A stretch of 64,000 nucleotides of DNA, from contig OY821520.1 in the NCBI GenBank assembly GCA_963682025.1, forward strand, positions 180,176,626 through 180,240,625, in the 5' to 3' direction. Within the stretch, counting starts at the first letter, position 1. Each line of letters opens with the position of its first letter. Positions 21,315-32,110 of this stretch are shown here, one piece after another. The translations under genes were made by a program, and so were the position numbers. The notes beneath the pieces were generated by a model. It saw only the letters and a list, made by a program, of their open reading frames with translations, did no database searches and was not told the DNA's origin. The DNA comes from Cordilura impudica (lineage: Eukaryota; Arthropoda; Insecta; Diptera; Scathophagidae).

Positions 21315-23829
21315 ATGGATTATACTAATTTAAACGAATTCAAAATGATTCACTTGAATGCTAATGGCATTTCAAACTTTTCTAAATTGAAACAATTTGA
21401 GATACTAATTGAACGAGAAAATATTAAAATAGCCTCTTTGAGTGAAACATTTTTTTCAGAAAATCATAGACCCTATTTTATAAATTATTATTTATATAGA
21501 AGCGACAGAACAGATGCAAGAGGAGGAGGAGTAGCTCTGTTAATTCATAAATCTGTAGCACACAAAAACCTCTTTATATCAAACACCTCATCAATCGAAA
21601 ACATCTCAATTGAAGTTATTATAAATAATAGACCTATTGTTGTATATTCATTATATTCACCCATAACTTCTGCGCTGATATCTTAAACCTAACTAACACC
21701 TTCCACCAAAGAATTGCCGTTCAAATAATACTGCAGGAATTGCACTCAACAACCTACAGCAATCAAGCAATTTTTTCATTCACTATCCTAATAGTCCAAC
21801 CCTATTCCCCCATCAACACAATCGCGAAGCATCCACAGTCGATATTATTTTAAGCAATTCCGCTTTAAATATAGACGTAAAAACAATGGATTACGAAATT
21901 CCATCAGACCATCGCCCCATTATATGTACACTTAAAAGATCAATGGCCTTGCAGGTTGACCTCAATTATTATGGTTATAGTGCAACCAACTGGAACATTT
22001 TTATGAATTTTTTAGACAATAAAATCACGTTATATTCGGATATATACAATACCAAGGTAGTTATTGATCAGGAAATCCAAAAATTTATAAATGTAGTTTT
22101 CGAAGCAAGGGATGTGTCCACACCTAAAATAACCGAACAAAATAATTACACATTACCAGAAAGTACTGTGAAATATATTAAACTAAGAAGAAGCTTTAAA
22201 AGAAAAAGCCAACGATCTTCAAATATAGCCGAGCAAACTTTTTATAATCAATGTACTAAGTTTCTAAGTAACATGATTGATAAAAGTATTAATTCGGAGC
22301 GCAATAAGAAATGGTCTCAATTATTATCCAATTTAAAACCAGGTGGAAAATAAGCAGGAACTTGCGAGGAAAGGGAAAAAATCAAATCTCTCACTTTAAA
22401 ATTGGAAATACAAAAATATCATCTGATAAGGGCAAGGCTGAAATCCTGGCAAATACATTTGTCCAAGCAAATAACCTCACTTCGAACTACAATCACTCAG
22501 CGGATACATTAATAAATACAACAGTAAATAATTTTAAAAAGGAAAATCCTAGTTCTGAGTCATCAATTTATACATCTCTTGAAGAAGTAATGAATATTGT
22601 CTCATCAATAAAACCCTGCTCTTAAAGAAACTACCACTCAAAGCTCTAAAATTACTGGTTATAATATTTAACAGCTGCATCAAACTCAACTATTTCCCAA
22701 ACCATTTCAAAAATGCTAGAGTTATAGCCATAAACAAACCTAGTAAGCCAAAAAATAACCCAAACAGCTACAGACCTATTAGTCTATTAAGTAACTTAAT
22801 ACATTCTCGTCTTAGTGAATTTGTAACGACCAATTCTATTGTTGCTAAAGAACAATTTGGATTTAAAAAAGGGCACAGCACTACTCACCAAATAAACAGA
22901 ATTAAAAATCAAATAATCATAATAATAAAAACAATAAACGTTCAACGGATCTAATATTGTTAGATATTGAAAAAGCGTTTGACACCGTTTGGCATAAATA
23001 TACCAAAATATTTATGCAAGCTTATTTCAGATTTCACGGCAGAAACTTTAAAGTTGCGATTAATAATGAAACATCATCTCCAAAAACCATTACCACAGGG
23101 TTACCTCAAGGATCTGTCTTGTCGCCATTGCTTTACTTGATATATACATCCGATTTTAAAGTCCCGAAATATATGAAAATTGCTTATTACGGAGATGATA
23201 CTGCGTTAATTTCTTCAAACAAACTTACAAGTGCACTCCTGAAGAAAATGGAAAAGGGACTTGTAAATTGCAGTAAATATTTTCACAAATGGAAAATCAA
23301 AATTAATCCAAACAAGACCCAAGCAATAATTTTTCCATTCAACAAATCTCCCAAAAGACTGCCAAGACGTCATCTTGTTGAAAATAATACCATAAATGTA
23401 CTTAACGAGGTCAAATATCTCGGAGTTGTCTTGGACAAAAAGCTTACATTTAAACAACATATTATGGCCACGTATCAAAAAGCTATAAAATCATTTAAAG
23501 CATTATGGCCACTACTAAATAGAAGGTCATTTCTAAACCCCAAAAACTAAAATCTACTCTTCAAAAGTGTTATAAGGCCGATATTAACATACGCGTGTCC
23601 TATTTGGAGTGATGCTGCCAACTGCCACCTAAAACGCTTACAAATTATACAAAACAAATGTCTTAAAATGATAAATAAAATGCCCTGGAGGTATCCTACA
23701 AATCTTCTTCATGAAGAAACAGGTTATGAAAAAATTATCGATTTTATAACAAGGATTAACAATAATTACTTTGCCAAAATTGAAAATTCCTCTTACCCAC
23801 TGATAAGAGAATGTAGAGAAATAACGTAA
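21315..23829 (+). pseudogene. LINE ORF2: AP endonuclease and reverse transcriptase, broken
   Basis: The endonuclease starts MDYTNLNEFKMIHLNANGIS with SLSETFFS and RGGGVALLIHKS. A frameshift near 21685 follows, then STVDIILSNS and SDHRPI (about 21835-21915), the C-terminal catalytic motifs. RT has YRPISLLSN (about 22770), DIEKAFDTVWH (22960-22995), GLPQGSVLSPLLY (about 23097-23140) and YYGDD at about 23185-23200, where most relatives have FADD. The thumb and C-terminal part run to TAA near 23829. Frameshifts also lie near 22350 and 22625. It belongs to the Jockey group and is probably inactive. Confidence 0.82.
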
Positions 23830-23867
23830 AATTAAAAAGATATCAGCAAATTGAAAATTATATGCTT

Positions 23868-23912
23868 ATAGAGGTCTATTATTTCAAATAAACCTCCTAT
23901 AAGCACATAAAT
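23868..23912 (+). repeat. Hairpin in LINE 3' UTR
   Basis: TGCTTATAGAGGT pairs with ACCTCCTATAAGCA across an 18-base loop, about 40 bp after the ORF2 stop. Some LINEs use 3' stem-loops for RT recognition; that role here is inference. Confidence 0.5.
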
Positions 23913-24738
23913 ATTTTTCAGACAGTATTTGAATTTATTAAATCATATAAAGGTTTTTTCCTCCCATTTTCCTTTAAAGATCATTAAAAAATTATATAAA
24001 GACTATTTTATATCTTTAGATCGTATGTAAATATCAAAATTTGTTAAAATATGTAAATAAGGGAAGATTATTTAATTGAAAAAAAAATTTGATATTGTCA
24101 ATAAAAATGAACATGTTTTAACATGTTCATAATAAACCGAAAATGAAATATAGATTGTAAACAATTTTAGAAATGTGGACACTTATAAGTACACTTGCTT
24201 CAAACATTTAACATAAAGAAAATCTAGATCAAACATTGGAAGGGTGTTTTAACATGCTCAGAAAACTTTTAATATAGCACTGTGGAACAAATTCAGGTTA
24301 GCAAAAGTTAGGTCGATTCTGAGAGTGAGGGTGAAAATAGAGGCTAAATAAGAAGACCCGTATAGCGGCGTTTGTTTATGTTAGTTCCAATTTTTTTTTA
24401 ATCCACCTTCGAACTTTGCAGTCAAATGCCGATTTTCAGCATATTGTTTATTAATTTTAATTAATTTAATTTTTTATTAATGAAAATCCTAATATAACAA
24501 GATTCAAAATCTTATAAAACAACATTAGTCATAACAAATTAATTTTCAATAAGAAGAATGTAAGTTTAATTTATAATTAAAATTAGAAGAATAATATAAA
24601 ATAAAATATAATATAAAATATATAAAAAATATAATAAAAATGTAAAAATAAAGTGTAAAAATATCCTGCACAGCAGGTAAAAATTATATAGAAATTAAAA
24701 TTAAATTAACTAAAGAAATTAAAATGAAGTATTAAAAA
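23913..24738. other. AT-rich 3' regions of two converging LINEs
   Basis: No coding sequence. The left part is the 3' UTR of the plus-strand LINE, with an A-run near 24080. The right part, AATATAAAATA-rich at about 24580-24650, is the 3' UTR of the minus-strand LINE. Confidence 0.5.
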
Positions 24739-27552
24739 TCAATTGAGAAAAAGTTTAAAAAGTTCTTTCTTAAATGATGTTGTATTTGATATTTTGTGAA
24801 GTTGATTATTTAAAGTATGTAACGAGTTCCAAAGACGTATGCCATTTACAAAAAAGTGTCTTTCGGATATTAGTCTATTGTACAATATTGGTACAAGACA
24901 GTTATTACGGTTAGATCTTGTAAATAATAATCGCTCGAAAAGGTAAACGGGTTCTTTAGTGAAAATAATTTTATGAACCATAAGTAAAGTTCTAAATTTA
25001 AGATAGTCTTCAAATGAAATGCCATAAATTTTATTTAGAAAAGCGGAGATACTATCATATTTGCGTAAACCATAAACATATCTAACTACACTTTTAAACA
25101 CGCGTGTAAGTTTACCCATGTCTGCACTATCACAACCTGACAACAATTCACAACCATATAAAAGCGTAGGTAAGATAAACGATTTTGCAAGAACAAATCT
25201 AATTTTCTGCGGTGTGAAGTACTGAGAAGACCAAAGACTACGGAGAATACTATAAACTTTTCCAGAAGCTTTGTTAATTTGATCATTCCACGTTAGGGTA
25301 TTATTAAAAATCATTCCAAGGTTTTTAGCATTCGCAACGTAGGCGATATCCACTCCATTAATACTAACTTTCGGAAGACAAGTGGTATCATATATCTTTT
25401 TAAAAATAACAAGGCACTGAGATTTTTTCGGATTTAAGGTAAGACAATTCAACCTAGCCCATTCAAATACGTGGTTCAGTTCAGTATTCAGGTTCTGTAC
25501 ACAATTTTCCACATCTCGTACGTTACATGATGTGTATAACTGAACGTCGTCAGCGTACATGTGCATTTGGCATGAATTAATTACGCGTGGTAGATCATTT
25601 ATGTAAATAGAAAACAAAAGAGGGCCAAGTATAGACCCCTGCGGAACACCCCTACTTAAAGACGCAGAGGTAGACGACTTGTCTTTAGAGACAACTACTT
25701 GCTCTCTATTCCGAAGGTAAGAGCTAATCAATTTAGAGGAGGTTTCAGAAAAACCAAAAATATGTTTAAGCTTTTTAACAAGAATATCATGGTCCACTGA
25801 GTCAAAAGCTTTAGAGTGGTCCAATAAAGTCAAAAAAGCAATATTACCACTGTCAACGATATAACGAAGATCTTCCGATACATCAATTAAAGTAGTGATA
25901 CACCCTCTTTTCCTGCGAAAACCAGATTGCTTAGATGATAAAAGATTATTATTGGATATGTGTTCATTCATTTGTTTGCTCATAATTTTTTCGAAAACTT
26001 TCGAAAGAAAAGGAAGTACGGAAATTGGCCTGTATTCTTTATTAGATTTCGGCAAGGGAATTACTTTTGCCCATTTCCACAAATCAGGGAAAATAGATTT
26101 TGTAAAAATAGTGTTAAAAATATGAGTGATATAGGGTAAAACCTGTGGTAAAATAGCTTTAATAAATATTGGATTCATACCGTCTAGACCAATTGATTTT
26201 GACTTTATGGAAAGAAAAGCTTCCAGAACATCCTCCTGGTTAACGCAGGAAAAACTAAATAAAGAATCCAGATTGCAATCTGGTAGATTTGCATAAGAGT
26301 CAGAACGAAGAGGAGTTAAGTCATTTGAAGTAAATTGTCTATTCAATTCATTTAGTTCAAAAGTGGAAAGATTTACCGATTCACTTTCATCTTTATAACC
26401 AATTTTCTTTATCTTTTTCCACATATTTTTAGTATCCATAGCCTCTGAAAATACACGACTATAATAGCGTTGCTTAGCTAACTTTACTTCCCTAGTAACA
26501 GATCTACGTAGTGATTTAAAAATTTCATTTGACTGTGTAGTTTTATATCTTTTCCACTTATCGTAAGCACAATTTCTTTTAACTATTAAATCACAAATAT
26601 TTTGATTAAACCAAGGCTTAGTAGAAGATTTAACAGTTTTCTTTCTAACCGGTACGTATTTGTCGTATAGGTATGTGGTAGCTTCATAAAAAAAGGATAT
26701 CTGTTGGTTTAAATCAGGATTACTGTAGATACTGGTCCAATTGATTATATTAATTTCATTTAAAAGAGCATCATAGTTAATATTCTTGTAATCACGGAAA
26801 GTAATATGCTGTGGTTTTTCATGTTTAAAATAAGGAAGGTTAAAGGTCATATATATGACGTCATGTTTTGAGAAATTAGGAGAAGAAAACTGGTCATGCA
26901 AAAGAACTTTTCTAATATCTGAGACAAAGAACACGTCAATAAGGGTACTACTCATTGAAGTAAAGTGAGTGGGAATAGTAGTGTTTACAGCTGTAAGCCC
27001 AATCGGTTGGAAAAGTGAAATTAGATCAGAATCAACGAGCAAATTTCCATTTAGGTCTCCAGAAAGAATAATATCACTATAAGATAAACAATTTTCATCT
27101 AACATATTAACAACCGGAGAAATATCTAGTGAATCATTAGGCCTATATAAAACACCTATGAGACATTTGCTTACGTCACAAGGAAGTTCAATAAATACAA
27201 AATCATATTCTTCATCGATAGATTTGCAAACAAATCGAGAACGTAATTGTTTCTTGACATACATTGCAACGCCTCCAGCACGTTTACCAGTATTCCTATC
27301 AGCTCTAAATAAATCATAGCCGTCTAATTTGACCTGAAAGTTTTTTATCTTATTCGGATTGAACCATGTTTCAGATATACAAATTACATCAATTCCTGAG
27401 TTTTCAAAAATGTATCGAAATTCATCAAATTTACAAAAAAGACTTTGAGCATTTAAGTGACAAATTTTTAAACCTTCCTTTTGTTTACCAATTATACGAA
27501 TCATAGAATGAGTGTTGTATTTGGAACTCGACCGAATATTAGAAGAAGTCAT
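24739..27552 (-). CDS. Intact LINE ORF2: AP endonuclease plus reverse transcriptase
   Basis: One uninterrupted 937-codon frame. Endonuclease motifs: HLNAQSL (residues about 33-39), CISETWFNP (about 57), GDLNGN (about 165) and STLIDVFFVSD with SKHDVIYM (about 200-235). RT motifs: [60 protein letters not shown] and MYADDVQLY with the catalytic DD. The C-terminal part includes YVYGLRKYDSISAFLN and RLWNSL. It resembles CR1/Jockey-group LINEs, and the same lineage supplies the remnants at 30875, 38586 and 49685. No ORF1 is visible upstream, so the copy may be 5' truncated. It makes a bicistronic-type retrotransposition enzyme, not a host protein. Confidence 0.9.
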   Translation of the reverse strand: MTSSNIRSSSKYNTHSMIRIIGKQKEGLKICHLNAQSLFCKFDEFRYIFENSGIDVICISETWFNPNKIKNFQVKLDGYDLFRADRNTGKRAGGVAMYVKKQLRSRFVCKSIDEEYDFVFIELPCDVSKCLIGVLYRPNDSLDISPVVNMLDENCLSYSDIILSGDLNGNLLVDSDLISLFQPIGLTAVNTTIPTHFTSMSSTLIDVFFVSDIRKVLLHDQFSSPNFSKHDVIYMTFNLPYFKHEKPQHITFRDYKNINYDALLNEINIINWTSIYSNPDLNQQISFFYEATTYLYDKYVPVRKKTVKSSTKPWFNQNICDLIVKRNCAYDKWKRYKTTQSNEIFKSLRRSVTREVKLAKQRYYSRVFSEAMDTKNMWKKIKKIGYKDESESVNLSTFELNELNRQFTSNDLTPLRSDSYANLPDCNLDSLFSFSCVNQEDVLEAFLSIKSKSIGLDGMNPIFIKAILPQVLPYITHIFNTIFTKSIFPDLWKWAKVIPLPKSNKEYRPISVLPFLSKVFEKIMSKQMNEHISNNNLLSSKQSGFRRKRGCITTLIDVSEDLRYIVDSGNIAFLTLLDHSKAFDSVDHDILVKKLKHIFGFSETSSKLISSYLRNREQVVVSKDKSSTSASLSRGVPQGSILGPLLFSIYINDLPRVINSCQMHMYADDVQLYTSCNVRDVENCVQNLNTELNHVFEWARLNCLTLNPKKSQCLVIFKKIYDTTCLPKVSINGVDIAYVANAKNLGMIFNNTLTWNDQINKASGKVYSILRSLWSSQYFTPQKIRFVLAKSFILPTLLYGCELLSGCDSADMGKLTRVFKSVVRYVYGLRKYDSISAFLNKIYGISFEDYLKFRTLLMVHKIIFTKEPVYLFERLLFTRSNRNNCLVPILYNRLISERHFFVNGIRLWNSLHTLNNQLHKISNTTSFKKELFKLFLN

Positions 27553-27869
27553 AATAAAGTATTAAGCAAATATCAACATCAAATAAGAAATACTCAAAAA
27601 ATTTAAAATAAAAAGGCATAATAAAAAGGAGAGATATAAAAAAAATACAAAAATAAAAATAGGTTATGGAAATAATTATGACTGTTTTAAATTTTAAAAT
27701 ATTATTGTTTATATGGTTTTTTTTGGCTATAACTCGTCGACTAATTGATATTTTTTCAATCTGTAAAAGCCAAATTATTGCTAGAGACCTGTCCAACAAT
27801 TAAAATTTTTTAGAAAATTTTTGTGGTGCTTATGAAGCAAAATGTTGGAAAAATTATTTTTTTTCATGC
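27553..27869. other. AT-rich spacer upstream of the LINE
   Basis: An 86-codon minus frame overlaps it but is Phe/Ile-rich low complexity with no motif. Confidence 0.4.
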
Positions 27870-27872
27870 TTT

Positions 27873-28152
27873 TTGAAAATATTTTCCACAAAACTAAGTC
27901 TTTTTTGCTTTCTGTTTGATCTATAATATGCTTCTCAGTTTCTTCAATAAACTTCATTTGAAAAGAAAATGGTCTTATTCGATAATTTGCGTTAAAAATC
28001 TCAAAACCATTAAATAAATAGCGATTTAGGTAGAAGTAATGAAAAAGGGAAGTTCCAAGAATTAGGAATTAGTAAAACAACTTTTTTGTTTTGAAAATAT
28101 TTTCCACAAAACTAAGTCTTTTTTGCTTTCTGTTTGATCTATAATATGCTTC
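27873..28152 (-). repeat. 62-bp direct repeat around errantivirus C env end
   Basis: TTGAAAATATTTTCCACAAA and the following 42 bases occur identically at 27873-27934 and 28091-28152, starts 218 bp apart. The right copy encodes residues near the end of the env frame. Confidence 0.85.
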
Positions 28153-28715
28153 ATTAAGTCAGAAATACTTATATTTGTGTATTTCTCATTAGTCGTCAAA
28201 AATTTTAAATCCTCCTGATCCAAAATGATCGGATTCACAATATTGACCTTAGCCAAAGTTATAGACAAAGCGAGATTTTGCAACTCCATTAAAATCATTC
28301 TATTCCTGGCCAATAAGACCTCGAAAAGTTTTTCGGTGTCAATTTGTTCTTTTTTCGTTTTCATCAAAATTGTGTTTATAGTATTCGTTAACTTCTCTAT
28401 TTGAATTTGTACTTTGGTATTTATTTTAATCTGTCTATTGTTGAAATCTAACAACTGTTTCTGATTCAATCTCAAATTTTCAAAATCGTCTGCATCTGGC
28501 GTACCGGCAACGACCTTCAGTGCAGTGCCTATAAAGTTGATGCTTCGTGCATGCCTGTGGTGAACACTCAGATTCGACAGGAGCAAGTGTTGTGAATCTG
28601 AGACCAAAATTTTTCTTACATGTGATTGCGGAAATATGTCTACCATCTTCCCTGTAAGATTGGTCGTATGCCTGAGATATCCGTTGTCCTTCCAAACTAT
28701 AGTGTCACCGTCCAA
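28062..28715 (-). pseudogene. Env remnant of errantivirus C
   Basis: A 217-codon minus-strand frame. It contains RHARSINFIGTALKVVAGTP followed by DADDFENL, the cleavage/fusion-peptide region of baculovirus F-like Env proteins in insect errantiviruses. A long helical region follows with NRQIKINTKVQIQIEK and RNRMILMEL. The C-terminal transmembrane part and the N-terminal signal region are missing. It lies downstream of pol remnants in the same orientation, as expected for env. Confidence 0.75.
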
Positions 28716-28799
28716 TATTGGGATTTAGTTAGAATGTGAGTAGTCAAGTAGACAAGAAATAGTAATGTCAACCTAAGTGATAAGAAAAAGGAAGGTAAA

Positions 28800-29045
28800 A
28801 AGTGTTCGCAATAAAAAGTTAAATTATTTTAAATTGTCCTTATGGACCACCCTCCCTTTAATGAGAACGGTTGTTCCCATATCAGCCTCCACCACAGCCT
28901 CTTCGTATAATGGGGTCAATTTGTTCCCCAGCCTTCGATTTATTTTCAAAAAGCCCTTTCTCCCACCTCGAAAACTATTCTATAGTCGCCTGTAAAATAA
29001 GGTCGACAGTGTCATCGATTCTTCTTTCAGACTTCAAACATCTTG
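28800..29045 (-). pseudogene. Integrase C-terminal scraps of errantivirus C
   Basis: On the minus strand SERRIDDTVDLILQATIEY (about 29030-28975) is followed after frameshifts by YEEAVVEADMGTTVL and IKGRVVHKDNLK with a stop (about 28900-28810). These match the far C-terminal part of gypsy-class integrase. The zinc-binding and catalytic core domains are absent: RNase H sequence ends at 29046 immediately beside. Confidence 0.6.
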
Positions 29046-30270
29046 CTATTTCCATAAGTCAAAAAAATTTCCTATCGTTGGAATAAATATCAATATGTAG
29101 GATCTCACCGGCGTAGGAGACATGTTTTCCGGGATGTCGTTTATACTTTGCTTTTGAGGAACCATGTTTTCTTTTCCCGGTTTATACAATATATTTGCAT
29201 TGTGCTCGTCGACAAAAGCTTTCCAGCGTTTAATTTTCGCATTCGGATTTCGGTCCGAAACTGCAAATGTCAGAGGCTGGTGGTCTGTAAAGATATTTAA
29301 AGTTTTTACACCGTATGGGTAATTTCGGAGAGATTTTAAAATGGCTAGGAGTTCTCTCTCATTTGCGGCAAAATGTAGTTCTTTATCTGTCAATACTCTC
29401 GAAATTATTGTTATTGGTTTTCCATCCTGTGAAAAAAGGGCACCGCGACCATGGGATGATGCGTCAGTGGTAAGATCAAATTGTTTTTTAACGTCGGGAT
29501 ACATTCACATAACGTCCTCCGATGTCAAAACATCCCTCAATTTATGAAAAGACCTTACTTCATCTTCTTTGAGATTGATAGAAATTTTCTTTGATTGCGT
29601 AGCACGTTTTTTTCCATTTTCCCCTTTCAAAATATCAGTTAATGATTTTGCCATTTTAGCGAAGTCCTTTATAAAACACCGATAATAGCTAGCTAGACCA
29701 AGAAATGATCTGACAGCAAACAGTGTGGTTGGCTCAGGGTAGTTCCTAATTGTATCGACTTTGGACGGGGATGTCTTAATACCACCCCTTGATACAATAA
29801 ACCCTAGGTACTCAACTTCAGGTTTGAAAAAAAATTAAATTTTTCAATTGAAACCCTCATGTTTGCCTTGAGCAGGCTCTTTAGAACACAGTCAATATCG
29901 GAATGAGAACTTCGTCTATAGCCCTTTGAAACATGCTCGGGGCATTTTTCAACTCAAATGGCAGTCGGCAAAATTCGTACTTGCCATTGTTTATAGAGAA
30001 GGCAGTTGTTTTCCCTATCTCTCTCGGCAAGTTCTATCTGATGAAGTCCAATGTGATGAAGTATTTTGCTTTGCCCAAATTTGACAATATTACTAAACGT
30101 TTCTTTTTATTGCCCAGTTCGTCGACACCTTTTTTGCCGAAAACCCAGACCGGGCTCTTAAAGGGTGACCTGAAAAGTCGAATAATACCGTCAGCTAATA
30201 GTTGCTTTATTTCGTCATAGTGTATGGGTATGGTTTTGAGTAAACTGGTTCATCGTCCTCCATGTTAGTG
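29046..30270 (-). pseudogene. Errantivirus C RT and RNase H
   Basis: RT begins after YSKPYPYTMTKYDEI (about 30240) with SPVWVFGKK, then KTTAFSINNGKYEF and FELKNAPSMFQRAIDEVL (about 29990-29910). The YxDD palm box expected just after this is not visible, so part of RT is deleted. Then FLGLASYYRCFIKDFAKMA (about 29715-29660). RNase H is an open 152-codon frame (29504-29046) with LTTDASSHGRGALFSQDG, HFAANERELLAILKSL and FTDHQPLTF. Many stops and shifts elsewhere. Confidence 0.78.
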
Positions 30271-30880
30271 GTAGCGACGATATTAGTGTTATAGGGCAAT
30301 GCTTCATTAGGATCAGCAAATGCCGTCATTCTATTCTTGATAATTCTACGAAATTCTACCTTTAGTGGGAAAGGCACATCTATCTTGTCAATCTCTATGA
30401 AATTGACATCTTTGCATTCTAAAGAATCCACTTTTTCCCTCCCAGAGTCATGAAAAATTTCTCCCTTTTTCAAATCAATACTTGCATTGATCTGTTTAAG
30501 CAAATCCAAACCGATGATTCCATCAAATGTGGGCAATGATGTTAAAATAAAAAAAAGTTGTATTTTTTTAAAATAAATTTATGTGGCACTTTCTATTCAC
30601 AGATTCTTGACCGTGAATAGAATGGACTAAAATGGCGTATTTACGGGTTCTACATTTTTCAGTTCTGTCAGTGGTCTTACATATATAGTTTTTTGAAGCT
30701 CCGGTATCAATTAGGAGCTTTATGTTTCTCCCTGCTATAGTTCGCCTTATGAACGGCAGCAGTGACTTTCCCCTAAAAAATTAACGTAATCAGCAGATTC
30801 AACTCTTTCGTCGTCTACCTCTTAACTTGTTGTCTTTGAGACCAGTTCGCATTTCCACTATTATATTGATTAGTAGACTG
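30207..30880 (-). pseudogene. Errantivirus C protease and linker, plus gag end
   Basis: 109 codons from 30536 (MPTFDGIIGLDLLKQINASI..) form the protease C-terminal part and linker to RT. Upstream, IAGRNIKLLIDTGASKNYI (about 30745-30690) carries the active-site DTGA after a frameshift. Before that, a gag tail NQYNSGNANWSQRQQ is readable to 30880, where a LINE is inserted. Confidence 0.7.
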
Positions 30881-31627
30881 TCTATAGATGAAGATGTTGG
30901 ATCTATGCCTAAAGGTTCAGATTGATCTCTGGTGTAATTCTGTGAATAACATAACGTATAATAATATTACAAGGTACGTTTTTGGCCTTAAGTTTTATGA
31001 TAACTATGAACATATTACCCCCTATGCAAAGAAAATTTTTGTTGTCCAGCTTGATGACCTGATGAAGATTAGAACTCTAATTTTTTTACACAAAATTATA
31101 ACCACTCGTGAGCCTAATCATCTGTATAATCGAATCACTTTCAGCCGACACAGTAAAAATAATACCATATTTCAAATAAGACATCATACGCTAATATCAA
31201 ATTGGCAATTTTACATTAACGCAATTCGTCTTTGGAATATTATCCCACCAATTATTAGGGCAACCAGCAACGCGTTACACTTTAAGAAAAGAATTTTTGA
31301 GTATTACTCTTAATATTTTTACTTCAAAATTAAATCACACATTAATAAATTTTTTATTTTTTGTTTTTATTAATTGTTATTTAATAACTTTCCAATGTTT
31401 AATAACTGTTACATTGTATGACTCTATCTATCATGATATTTATAACATATGTTTAAAATTATCTTATAGCATTATTTTATTTTTATTTTTCTCTCTGATT
31501 TTATTTTTATACTTCAAAATAACTAACATTTAACAATGTCTGTACTTCTACTACTTTAAGACTCATGTTTTGCTGTAGATGTTACCAAAATGAAATAAAT
31601 AAATAAATAAATAAAATAAATAAATTT
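30881..31627 (+). mobile_element. 5'-truncated LINE 3' end, inserted in errantivirus C
   Basis: A 141-codon frame (30888-31313) gives the last part of a LINE ORF2: ITRYVFGLKFYDNY, DDLMKIRTLIFLHKI, PNHLYNRITFSRHS and FYINAIRLWNIIP. It is homologous to the C-terminus of the intact ORF2 at 24739-27552. The 3' UTR ends in an (AAAT)n tail at about 31590-31625. It separates gag from protease of the minus-strand errantivirus C. Confidence 0.8.
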
Positions 31628-31639
31628 GATTGAACGTTT

Positions 31640-32110
31640 TTCACGTAATATGGATTCTTTTGTCGATACGTATTTCCATAGGCACTATTGTATTGACCGT
31701 CAGATGCTTTCATCTGATTCTTTTTTGTTGTCTCTGGTCGGCGTTTTCTATCTTCATTTCTGTTTGCAAATGTGGTAGCAACACATAGCGCTCAAGGTTT
31801 GCCTCGACCTCTTGGTCCAGCGCGAGGGCAGTTGGAAGATCGGACCGACAGGCCGAAAAAGTACATCACATTATGGTTTTTAAGACCAGATACAAAGACA
31901 CGAAGCGTGTCTTGCCTATATTTTTCATTTACGGACAGTGCTAGTGCCCTATCATGTGTCATGAGGGTTTTGTTGGTCAACAATGAAAGCTTCCTTTCAA
32001 ATTCAATAAACAACAATGTGTGAGAACCACATACCAGTTTTTGCATTTTACACTGTTCGACAACTAGTGTCTGGCTGTCCAGTGTTAATTTATACAATCT
32101 TATATATTAA
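31640..32110 (-). pseudogene. Errantivirus C gag remnant
   Basis: The minus strand reads ALALSVNEKYRQDTLRVFVSGLKN (about 31965-31890), then, with a shift, a segment like the DLPTALA..QEVE motif and an N/R-rich tail. This is the capsid C-terminal region of Gypsy Gag, homologous to the remnant at 2490-3624. Confidence 0.65.
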
